A stretch of DNA of 64,000 nucleotides from Coptis chinensis (Eukaryota > Streptophyta > Magnoliopsida > Ranunculales > Ranunculaceae): assembly GCA_015680905.1 (NCBI GenBank), contig CM027378.1:6925001-6989000 (forward strand), given 5' to 3'. Within the stretch, counting starts at the first letter, position 1. Each line of letters opens with the position of its first letter. Made by a program: the position numbers and the translations under genes. The notes beneath the pieces are model-generated. The model searched no databases. It was not told where the DNA came from and saw nothing but the letters and a program-made list of their open reading frames with translations. Positions 54,715 through 64,000 of the stretch are shown here, one piece after another.

Positions 54715-55660
54715 GTTGCAGGACTGATGAAAAGTCAAACCACAGCAAGCTTAATCACTCTCCATCCCCTTTTTGTTCCATGAAGATCCATACGCACTCG
54801 GCCCTCTTGGAGGATCAATGGGAAAGCCAGATCCAGCATCCTCTTATGGATTGTATTTCTCATTTGTTGCTTTTTGGGTTTGACTGGCTGCCGCTTCTGA
54901 AAATGCCATAGAAGTCAAGAGAGAGGTAAAGGAAAGGTAAAATAAGGCGAAGACTTCAATCAAATTGATAAACAAATATAAAAAAAAGGGCCAACTCTAA
55001 TAACAGTATGAAGACATGGACATACTTGTAATGAGATTTGTAACTCAAAGATTCACATTTGGATCTCTGCTGCAGCGTTGGAGTTTCTCGAATCCCTCCT
55101 CCCATATTCGATTCACGGCCTTTAACGAAGCTGCTCTTTGCCCGCATAAATATCGTCGATTCAAAGATCGGGTAGAGAAAATAATTGCATGATAGAAAGA
55201 AAATAGTAACACTTTGTGCCTTTTGTGGGAAGAGGTTGCAGTCCTCAGATTAGTGTTCGGATCTTCCTTTTCATTTTCATATTCAAAACAGGCGTAAGAG
55301 CTTCTAGCTACCATCTAAAACTATCTATAGAGGACTCTAGGAGATGCTACAAAAGCCTCACAGTTTAAATAAATGGCCTCAAATACAAGAAAAAACATTT
55401 TGAAAAATGGTTTGCCACCTAAAAACAAAGAGCATGAGGGAGTCTCACTCGACACATTAAACTGATAGGGCTGAATAGCATTTTCCAGAACAAAAGAATG
55501 ACATAAGCTGAAATAAATTAATTATTACATACCTTCTAGCTTCCTCATCCCGGAGTTTAGTATCAAACTCCTTGCTCGGTGGATACTTGGGCAAAGTTGA
55601 TGGATCACAGGGGTATGGCTTTGTTGTAAAGAACTGACCAAACAAATGATCTTGAAGTTA
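54715..55660 (-). pseudogene. Captured fragments of a CDK-like protein kinase gene
   Basis: On the minus strand 55645-55533 reads FFTTKPYPCDPSTLPKYPPS and KEFDTKLRDEEARR, then a splice donor AG|GTATGT at 55532. This stretch is highly characteristic of the C-terminal end of the kinase domain in the plant CDK-like group typified by At1g54610 and IBS1. Further along, 54896-54760 begins after an acceptor TTTTCAG and reads KATNEKYNP, a TAG, then EDAGSGFPIDPPRGPSAYGS, another conserved tail piece of the same group. The segment between (55314-54960) may hold a middle exon but is not clear. Exons with introns kept means DNA-level capture. The catalytic part of the kinase is absent. Confidence 0.65.
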
Positions 55661-56226
55661 GGAAAAGGAAATAGCAGGAAGTATATATATTAAAACATTA
55701 CTTCTCAAACCAGATGCTCCACATAGGACATAACTAAGAAGTGAAATTTATTGACCAAGCCTTCACAAAAATCAATTTCTTTGGTTTATGTTAGAACTAG
55801 GTGGATTTTATATTAAAAAAATTACAGGTAAACGTGTAAAGCTGAAACAGTTGGGAGGGAACTAGTTCATTTCTTACGAGAAGCACAAATACACAAAGGA
55901 CTAGAATGGTGGCATGTTACACCTGCACAGATGTCAGTTCAGTTTTGGTTAATAGTTTCAAGGATGCGAAGATTACAACTACAGTACAAGCGAAGATTTG
56001 GGTGTCAAAAGCTTTACTCAATTGAAAGGCCTCGTGTCACTCCGTAAGACAATTTCATAATGCTCGGCATGAACTTTAAAAAAAGAAGGGAGAGGTTTAG
56101 TGGTCTTCCTTATAGCTACACGCATTGGGGAAGATTTTCCGTATCGCATACGAGGGAAGTGGAACACGACAGAAAGGGACGTTCCAAACAATTTTACTGG
56201 TAAGAAACTGTATTGTGTTTATGCAT
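55661..56226. other. CACTA interior, unassigned
   Basis: A minus-strand reading free of stops at about 56210-56030 (FHFPRMRYGKSSPMRVAIRK, SFFKVHAEHYEIVLRSDTRP) has no match I know. The rest is non-coding. Confidence 0.3.
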
Positions 56227-57725
56227 TGATAACCGTAAAAAGATAGTCTTACTCACAAATAAAGCGATGAACTCTAAACGAAAGTAAAACTATAAACTGT
56301 TGCTTATACTAGACTTATCAAAGATATTTGTTTTCTACTATCGAATCTATTGACGTAGAGTTGGAATAGAAGATTTGTTCCACTCCTAGTCCTTTAGCAT
56401 TAAAGTTTTCTACAATTGATGGTCTATCCAAGGTCAATGAGAGATTTACGAAGGGAATTTATACTACTGGTGAATTCAAATAACAAGATACAAATAACAA
56501 AATGACAGAAGGCTAAGAGTTGAATCTAGATAAAGAATTAGGGGAATTTGATTCCACCTTGAATCCAACTTAATAAACTAGCATAGATTTATTGTAAACC
56601 AATTCTTACGTTCTTACGGTAAGAATTGGTCGTTCTAATCCCTAATTATACATGGCATTTCTACCAATTCATAACTAGTATGTGAGGTCGTTCACCCATT
56701 CTCATGGTGAATCAACGACCTTCTAGAGTGGAATAGATTCTTACAACGATTCTATACTACACAATCAAGTTTTCATCAAGGCTTCATCAAACCCCTCTAA
56801 TGGAGGTTTAGCCTTGATTCATCAAACTATCATTTCTAATTGAATTAAAACTAGACATAATATAAAGATTTCAACTTTACTAATTTAACTACTCAAGAAT
56901 TGAAATCCAAATTAATAACTAGGAAATGAATAACAAACAATAATTGAAAGTAGATCTAAACAAATTTAAATGACAAAATCGAAATTAACAAGAACTACTA
57001 TTTTATTTATCTAATGAATGAAGAACAATGATTCAAATAATTAATCTAAAACAAGGAATGAAACTAATTAATTACTCATTGAAATTCAAAAACTAGATCT
57101 ACAAGCTATTCTAATGGCTACTTTCTATTCTAAGCTATCTAAATATCTCTTTCTTAAGAGCTAAGTCTTGTTTTATGTAAAGGAGGAGACCAGATCTACA
57201 ATTTCGTGCATGGGCTGAGGAGCTATGTTTTTGGTCGGAAAATCGAGCCCAAACCCCAATTTGTTCAGTCCACAGAGCTCGTTTCAGCTGGCTTTGACTT
57301 CAGCAGACTTTTTATCCACTTGTGCTCCTCTGATTGGGTCAAGACTTGTACCATTGGAAAGCGCTTTCTAATTCGGTCGTTTTGACGTAAGGTAGGCCCA
57401 AATCTGAGGCCTGACTCCAAAGATATAGTCTTCGGAAGTTCGGCTGACTTGTGCACTGTTTCTACCCGTGTTGACTTTTCAGATTTTAATCGGGCTTTAT
57501 AAAGGCTTTGTCTCTTTGAATCTTGGACTTTATCACAGAACTTCTTAGCAACCAACCATTTGCTCCTTTATATCGCCAAAGTGGCACATTTCTGCACATA
57601 ATTGAGTTCCATGCCTGAAATATATAAAAGCATGTAATTAGCATTAACTTTTATTTATTACTCGCATAATTGGTCTAAAAGTAGTATTATTAAGGGGCTA
57701 AAACTACAGTTTTGGGCTCTTATCA
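56227..57725 (-). repeat. 3' LTR of Athila-2
   Basis: Ends at 57725 with the same TTTTGGGCTCTTATCA as the Athila-1 LTRs and can be followed leftward (GTTTAGCCTTGATTCATCAA, CATTTTGGCC-type landmarks, TTTCGTGCATGGGCT at 57203) to a TGATAA start at 56227. About 1.5 kb, clearly more diverged than the two Athila-1 LTRs are from each other. The TATA box of the Athila-1 LTRs is altered here (CTTTACATAAAACAAG). Confidence 0.75.
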
Positions 57726-57739
57726 AACCACCCCCAAAC
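57726..57739 (-). other. Polypurine tract of Athila-2
   Basis: TGTTTGGGGGTGGTTT on the minus strand, identical in its core to that of Athila-1, directly before the 3' LTR. Confidence 0.8.
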
Positions 57740-59584
57740 AGCATTTTGCTTGTCCTCAAGCAAATAAGAGAAATTAGCATAAGTGACAAAAAATGGAGTT
57801 CTAACTAATCTCGTTTCGCCGAGTGCGATTGCATTGACCATATGCAACAAGGCCTTAAACCACTAGGAATTTGCTAGTGGACGAGTTATAGCCTCATGAG
57901 AGTTTTCCAGTGAAGGTACTCACAAACTTCATTTATACTACAACGACTCAGAAATAACTATTGTTTCCTTATCTATGTCTCAATTATCTATACATCTCAC
58001 TAGCAATGAATACAAAATAATCAAGTCGAAACCTAAGATAATATATGCATAATAATATATCATCTACGAATAAACATATATACAATGAGTAATACTATGA
58101 GATGAACTAGCAGTCCGTTTCTCAAAAACTTCGAATGGCGCCCTTAAGTAGGTCCTCACATAAATGTCAAGACAAAACCACTCGATTTTTTTTCGCTTTA
58201 AGTTTCACTACTCCAAGCAGGTAAGTGGGCACACTTTACCTTACAATCTCTATGACACACAAGGAAGCCGGAGTCGTTTAAACACATCTGCCACTTACTA
58301 TCACACTAACCTATTCCTAATTGAGCTAGAGGGCTTTATTAGGTGTTGTGGGGATTAGGAGATAGTTTAAGAAAGAAGGAAATAGATATTCAAGAGGACA
58401 AGTCTGAGATAATAGAGGCTTCATATTATGTAACTAGAAAAACCCTTGTTCTTTACTTTTGCTTCTACACTTTGTTTCCATCCTTAGCCATATTTTTTTT
58501 TTCAGCTTTTGACTCCTTTGATTATATTTTTTTTTTGGAGTTCTAACTCTTTATTTTCTTTTATTTATATTTTTTTTTATTTGGATGGAAACTTCATTTT
58601 CTTATCTGAAGCGACTAACGAATTCTTGATTTCAAAGGTTCTTCTCTTTTCTATTCTTCATCTCTATACTCAGACTTATTCAAAGAATTGGGTAGGCTGA
58701 TTTTTTATTTTATTTATTTTTTTATTTTGTTTTGTTTTGTAATAGGGTAAAGGATTTGTGGTTTATGAAAGGCTAAATAAAGGCTCAGAGGGGCGACTAG
58801 CGGAAAATAATTCATAGGTTTGAATTTCTGGCTATATCAATCTAAAGAGGACCTAAATTCTCGCTTAGGATATGGTATAGTAATCAAGCAAGTGGACGTG
58901 TGATTTCTCTATCCGGATTTTACTTCTCCCTTGTGTCATTTCTCAAATGTTCACTCATATAAGACTTTAGGCTATATTCTCACAGGATTTGTAGAATAAG
59001 TACTCTAGCCTAGATTTCAGAAACTTACTGCCAACAATCATAGATACTCATGTAACATATTTATAGATAGATGCAAGGATTATTACCTACATATTAGCCT
59101 AAGTTTCTAAAAACTATTCTAATGCAAAAGCTACGTGAGACTTCTAGATTATTGAGAGCATAGAGAAAAAAAATAATACCAATATTCCTAAGTGTATAGC
59201 ATACTTTTTATTTATATTTTTATATTTTTTGAATTTTTTTAGCTAGAAAACAAGTGCATATTATACATATCTATATCCTAACAGATGCCTTAATTACACG
59301 TGTTTCTATCCCCCCCCCCCCCCCCCCAAACAAGAAGCATGCTTTGTCCTCAAAGTATTTTGAATAAAGAGGGTAGGAAAATACCATTGAAATGCGTGAA
59401 ATTCCAAAACATCTGCAAAACAAGGTTATAACATACTAATATAGAAAAGAAAACTGACGCAACTCTATAAGAGTTCCACCCGTAATGGGGTTAATGAGAA
59501 ATAAATTTGCTTGGGACATAAGCAGACACTAACTGAAACTAACACTTACCTGCACTCCCGTTTAAACATTGTCCTCCTCATTTA
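57740..59584 (-). other. Athila-2 3' untranslated region
   Basis: Collinear with 19128-19971 plus 27240-28190, i.e. with Athila-1 after LINE-4 is removed; the LINE-4 site corresponds to about 58592. A run of about 18 C lies at 59311-59327. No gene. Confidence 0.75.
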
Positions 59585-60488
59585 CCTTTTCATAAAGAAA
59601 TGAGGTTTCTTCGCATCCTGCTACGCCATGGTAATTTGCCAGGCTTCACGCCACTTATCGTCTACTATAGCTAACCTGTCAAGCACCACTTGGTCGGATG
59701 GGGTGTAAGGCGCAACCTGATGAGGTTGTATCCTCCACCCTTGCCAAGTCATTGCACGGACAGATTGAATAATACAATTGGTGGGTCTCACAATGTCGAC
59801 CCCAACCCAATCCGTGAAACGAGAACAAAAAACAAGGAAGAAACATAGCATTATACGGCAAATTAAAACAAGCATAAGAAGGTACTCATGACTCTTGCCA
59901 TGGGCTCGGGCTAAACTAGACATTTAGGTCTGGGGAATATCATAAAGTGTACGTCCCCCTACTAAAGCAAGGAAAATATCACAAGTTTCGTCATTCACAA
60001 AAGAATAATGCCATTCCCCTCTAATGTTGAGCATAATCCAAAATATAACAGTGCCCACGTTCATAGACAGGCTACCAAGGGCAATGTTATAATCCCCTTG
60101 GTCCTCTATCCTAAAGATTCTTGCCCCGTAATGCTCATGCAAATCATCATAGTTATACATGTACATATTATCTATCAAATAGGCCCATGAGTCTTGTATT
60201 TCGGCTGGCATAGCAAGTCCAAGCACAAAGGCTATCAAGAACCTGGAAATTTCCATTGGTTCATCCCCGATGGTGATGGAGAACACCTGTTCTCCATCTG
60301 GTCTATCAAAGAACTTACAGTTATCATAAAAATAAGATGTAAGTGCGGGGGAATAAAGTTCATCAGGACTTACCAATAATGGCTCCCATCTTGCTAGAAT
60401 GATCACTTCGCGAAATCACGCACCATAGGTGTCACTTTGGAATAAGTTTTCAAATGACTGTTCTGGTATGATACGAGGGAATGTCATC
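59585..60488 (-). pseudogene. Athila accessory ORF2 (Athila-2 copy)
   Basis: ATG at 60488 gives MTFPRIIPEQSFENLFQSDT, then YGA and a TGA where Athila-1 has Trp. The open part 60406-59924 reads WEPLLVSPDELYSPALTSYF, FSITIGDEPMEISRFLIAFV and YNIALGSLSMNVGTVIFW, and 59923-59621 continues FTDWVGVDIVRPTNCIIQSV and RLAIVDDKWREAWQI. It lines up end to end with the 28191-29108 copy, which shows the natural protein is roughly 300 residues. Function unknown. Confidence 0.68.
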
Positions 60489-60559
60489 CCCAATAAACTT
60501 GCTGGAATAGCTGCGAAGGATCATGGAACAACCCACAAAAAATTGGAGTTTTTCTTGCC

Positions 60560-60740
60560 TACAGGGTTCTGGGCGCGGGGTGCACTCCACCTATGCCCAG
60601 ATAGGGCGCAGGGTGCTTTCACTTTTAGCCTGGGATGGGCGTGGGGTGCGCTCTGGATGAAAACTGGAATTCCAATGTTTTGGGCACAGGTGGCACTCAG
60701 GTTTGGGCTGAAGAGGGAGAGGTCGCTTCGAGGGTAGAAT
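60560..60740 (-). promoter_or_regulatory. GC-rich leader upstream of accessory ORF2 (Athila-2)
   Basis: TCTGGGCGCGGGGTGCACTC, AGATAGGGCGCAGGGTGCTT and GATGGGCGTGGGGTGCGCTC are spaced about 40-50 bases apart, in the same place relative to accessory ORF2 as 29190-29340. Confidence 0.55.
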
Positions 60741-60759
60741 TTCTCCGACATGCTGCTTA

Positions 60760-61428
60760 GGGCGGTGGCGCTTCCATCAGCAGTGCACTCGAGGAGTTGT
60801 TAGGTCGCGCTGAAGGAAAAAATAAGGTAAAGTGGGAATGAAACGTGAGAGATGAATGTGAGATGTAGTTGGGGTTGTGAGTATAGAATGGATGCAGTTT
60901 TTATAGGATTTAAGTTGCTAAAACGAATCGGGAAGTTACCAAAAAGTTTTAAGGCAATTGCCGGAAACAAAAAAAAATTCCAAAACCGAAAATGGAAACA
61001 ACCCATATTCTCTATTTCTAAAACAACCCTAATATCTTTTAGGTTGAATTTAGGTTAGATACTGCCTAATTCATCGAGATTTCATCCTATCACAATATCT
61101 ATTCATAGTGATGCCCATATCGGTAATATTCTCACCCTTTATTCCAACACAACTACTAAAATGGAGGATCCTATAACAAATCATGCTAGAATAAATAATA
61201 TCACCCCCAAACAATTCGGGAAGGTGGAATTAACGATAAACAATGCACAATTTGAAAAGAACCAAAGTATATTAAAATTCAAATTCAAATACAATTAACT
61301 ACCGAATTTAAATTTAACTACTGAATTTAAACAGCTTAATATCCGAACTAAGAAAAACAATAAAAACAACTAAATAACATCGAAACCACATATTTTTAGA
61401 AAACCTAGCCACGTGATGAAGATGGATC
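60760..61428 (-). other. Spacer between accessory ORFs of Athila-2
   Basis: AT-rich; no supported frame. Corresponds to 29341-29768. Confidence 0.5.
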
Positions 61429-62577
61429 CTAAAATGGAGATTGGGCCTGGGATGAAGAAGGACCCGAGCCATCCGTTCTTTGGCAACGACGCTCATGCCG
61501 CTCAGACTCATCTGAAATAGAACCCTCTAAGGGTGGCATGCGTTGTAGAATCTCTACTCGGAACAAGCACTGTGCTTCCATCTCAGCCTTTATTACTGTA
61601 TACTGGGCCTGGTGACGCTGGTGGATAGTCTCCATGTTACACAAGATATCTTCCTGACCCTTTTCGAGCATTTCTAAACTCGTATGAAGGTTTGTTTGTT
61701 TATTTCGAACTATAATTTGCCTATCTCGTATATCTTCACAAATAGCATAAATGCAACGCACGCTAGTGTGCAACAATGACATGCGTTCTGAATCAGATGT
61801 ACACCTCTCCAAGGCATCTTTATCCAAACATGTCATGTCATCCATTTCCTCATTCGAATCCACCACCCTATCCTCCGGCAACATCCAAGTCTTTTGGATA
61901 CACTCCTTATAACTAATTTCATTTGCATGCAATTTCAACATCCTCCGCTCAATTTTTGGTTTATTCCCCCAAGACAACATTATCTTTGTAATTAAAACAG
62001 GAAATGGTGTGATATTCTTCCCAACTCCTCTAATCATATTTAGCAAAAGCTAGAGGATACAGAATTCATACCTCTTCTCTTGCAATATCCAGAGAATGTG
62101 CAGACATATGAACCCGATGTCGCTCACTTTCTCCTTCCCAATGACGTTCTTACCAATCCATCGAAGCTCTGACCTACGACCCGGTTGGTTTGGGTTCGTA
62201 GAGATGACTGTCGAGCACAATGAGAAGTCGTATTATATTGACCCCTCCATGAGGGTGTCATTCATCAATGCAGGAACTCCAGTATACTAGGATTCCTGAA
62301 CGGTGGCTTCTAGGTTGCGTCCAGGCGTAATTCCTAAAATTTCAGCCAACTTCTCTCTCGATAATTCTCTCCTAGTCCCAACCACTTTCATGAAAATTTT
62401 CTAACCGTCCAACTCTCTCTTCTTATAGAACTGTTCGACCAAATCAGAGTGGTAGAAATCATCTATCAAGTACCACAACCAATTCCAACCCCTTCTAATC
62501 ATCTTGTCACCGTAAAACGGCGCGAAGCGGTCGGCCATAAACGCTTGTTCCGGCAACAACCTTCGTCTTTGAGCCAT
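61429..62577 (-). pseudogene. Athila accessory ORF1 (Athila-2 copy)
   Basis: ATG at 62577: MAQRRRLLPEQAFMADRFAP, then RRGWNWLWYLIDDFYHSDLV, FYKKRELDG, stop, KIFMKVVGTRRELSREKLAE and GRRSELRWIGKNVIGKEKVS. The open 205-codon part 62046-61429 reads NITPFPVLITKIMLSWGNKP, MLKLHANEISYKECIQKTWM, LPEDRVVDSNEEMDDMTCLD, a helical region and a tail ERHERRCQRTDGSGPSSSQA. It pairs with 29769-30947. Full length is about 380-400 residues. Stops at about 62402 and 62287 disable it. Confidence 0.68.
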
Positions 62578-63330
62578 TGATATTTTAGAACGATTTGGGA
62601 TTTAAAAGGGCTGTGGAAATGGAATTTGAGACTCCCTTACTAACAAAACAGTAGTGGTGGCGCGGGGGTGGCGCAACAGTTTGAGTTTCTTTGAGTTTTG
62701 GGTGTTTTTCGGTGGTGGAAATTTTTGGGATTGGTGGAGGAGTGTTTTGGAGAAGATTTGAAGTTGGAATTGTATTGTGGGCGTGGGTGTATTGAGATTT
62801 ATTTTTATTTTTATTTTTAGTTAGGTTTTTGAATTTGGTAATGGTGGAATTGGAAAGAAATCGTGATTTTGTTTGTTTTGGAGGAAGGAGACGCACGTGC
62901 GTGCGTTGGGCCCAACCCCAAAATGATTTTTCAATTTTTGTCGATTTTTAGCGCAACTTCAAACTAAAATTCCCGCTTCGTTATCGGTCCGATTTTTGCG
63001 AATGAGGTATGGAAATGATCATGAGAGAATTTCCAATCCAATGATCCATAAAATGCTCTAGTCAGACCGTTGGTGACATGTAAGAAAATAGAAAATGCCT
63101 CGAAGTGCGTGCATGACGTAAGTTATGCAAACGAATGAAATCTAATTTCATAGATAATGTCAACCCGGATCGGAATACGATTAAATGGTCTAAACAACAT
63201 AAATGGAAAGTTTGACCATCAATGAAAGAAACCCGAACACCCCATCCCCAAACAAATTTTAGACAACAGAGTTTAGAAAATTTGTTTTAACAATGGGTCT
63301 TTTAAAGTCAGATTCCTGAGACCTTTAACA
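62578..63330 (-). other. Athila-2 spacer upstream of accessory ORF1
   Basis: Non-coding. 62900-63330 matches 31120-31560 of Athila-1. The match stops sharply near 63330, just after GTCAGATTCCTGAGACCT. Confidence 0.6.
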
Positions 63331-64000
63331 ATTAATTGGATATATTAATATATATACCATGCAGTTTTCCATATATTAACAACCTAAAGAGTTGTGGGTC
63401 TTTCCATAAATAATTACCATGGAATGCACCCCCAAACATAATCAAGCACCAAGATTCTTTACGACACAACTTATTAAAATGAAAGCGAAGTCTGGTGGAT
63501 CTAGAATGTAATCGCGCATGCACCTTCTTTCTCACCTTTAAACGATAGGGTTTCCAAGTGAATGATCGTGAGAAAATGGATGTTTGTGGAAGATATGGTG
63601 GATATGGATAAATTTTAGATGTAAGGAATGGAAGAAATGAGAATGTAGGTTTGGCACAAAACTCATTCATGGTGTAGGTGAGAACTGTCTCAATTATGAA
63701 AATGAAGGTGTCAAGTGCCTTTCTCTTGGGAATTATTTCTGTATTAAGAGGATTTAGAAAATCATTAAGTACAGAAGAAAAAAAAAGGGTCAAACGCAAA
63801 CTCTAGGTTCCTTTGAAAGAGTGGAAGGTGGGGAATATTAGTGAGGTAAGATGAATGAGTGTCAGCTAGAGCTCTCAGGTCTAGATCATTAGAAGCCTTG
63901 AGATATGCCAGACATTCCTCAATAGGTGAGTCAAAAGAATCATTTGGATAGAGGGTGAAAAATTCATCTTCCGTCATAGCATCAAGGGATAAAGGGATGT
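63331..64000 (-). other. Unassigned minus-strand coding-like sequence at the window edge
   Basis: Two frames: 63977-63765 (EDEFFTLYPNDSFDSPIEEC, LAYLKASNDLDLRALADTHS, IPHLPLFQRNLEFAFDPFFF) and 63799-63332 (KVRKKVHARLHSRSTRLRFH, RKESWCLIMFGGAFHGNYLW). They overlap in different frames, suggesting one decayed ORF. The first resembles the acidic linker type found between protease and RT of Athila-like elements, but I cannot confirm it. Not collinear with Athila-1. Confidence 0.35.

Larger units (their letters stand above)
53955..56226. mobile_element. CACTA (En/Spm-type) element, one end, cut by Athila-2
   Basis: CACTACAACAGAACAGCAC at 53955 is a CACTA terminus, preceded by TTA as a possible 3-bp duplication. 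Within 400 bases lie many GACGCC / GGCGTC units in both orientations, the subterminal repeats to which CACTA transposase binds. No transposase is seen; instead the inside carries kinase gene fragments. The opposite terminus is not visible and is probably beyond the Athila-2 insertion. Confidence 0.72.

Noticed and set aside
1..64000. tRNA or rRNA genes
   Set aside because: No cloverleaf-like stretch with A and B box or rRNA core sequence was noticed on reading; tRNA-like matches are only primer-binding sites.

Overview
The window is repeat-dense nuclear DNA of a flowering plant, most likely a eudicot. It is AT-rich and built almost entirely of plant-type mobile elements: Ty3/gypsy elements including Athila-type ones, L1-type LINEs with DUF4283/CCHC ORF1 and an RNase H tail, copia-type LTRs, MULE, hAT and CACTA DNA elements, and minisatellites. 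No intact host gene is visible. The best host-like locus is a small secreted-protein frame at 10.0 kb, which has a stop codon inside its signal peptide.

Layout. 1-1330: minus-strand gag, primer-binding site and LTR of a Ty3/gypsy element (A), apparently inserted into a minus-strand, intron-containing accessory ORF (1331-2987). 3472-4059: a plus-strand LTR. About 4110-8240: minus-strand LINE-1, carrying a 1087-bp Pack-MULE-like element (6876-7962) with a GRF zinc-finger fragment. 8257-9100: tandem and palindromic repeats. 9575-14330: the small secreted-protein pseudogene, a hAT MITE, a foldback, and a second copy of the pseudogene's promoter.

From 14331 to about 47880 there is one nested structure. 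LINE-2 (minus) is split by an Athila-type element, Athila-1 (17774-45323, minus, 5-bp duplication GTGGT). Athila-1 itself contains LINE-4 (19972-27233, minus), which is split by a solo copia-type LTR (20766-22023, duplication GGTCA), and LINE-3 (32568-38637, plus), which sits in the integrase. With the insertions removed, Athila-1 reads 5'LTR-PBS-gag-pro-RT-RNaseH-INT-accessory ORF1-accessory ORF2-PPT-3'LTR on the minus strand.

48786-49460 is a degenerate minisatellite. 49903-53369 is a 3.5-kb LTR-like unit with a perfect 5-bp duplication. 53955-56226 is the end of a CACTA element holding fragments of a CDK-like kinase gene. 56227 to the window end is the 3' half of a second Athila element (Athila-2). 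Comparing the two Athila copies confirms the two accessory ORFs. It also shows that a GC-rich leader lies upstream of accessory ORF2 in both copies and, in Athila-1, upstream of gag as well.

All coding regions carry stops or frameshifts, so the window reads as layered, decayed transposon sequence. Its most interesting content is gene capture, the duplicated Athila leader and the conserved accessory ORFs.
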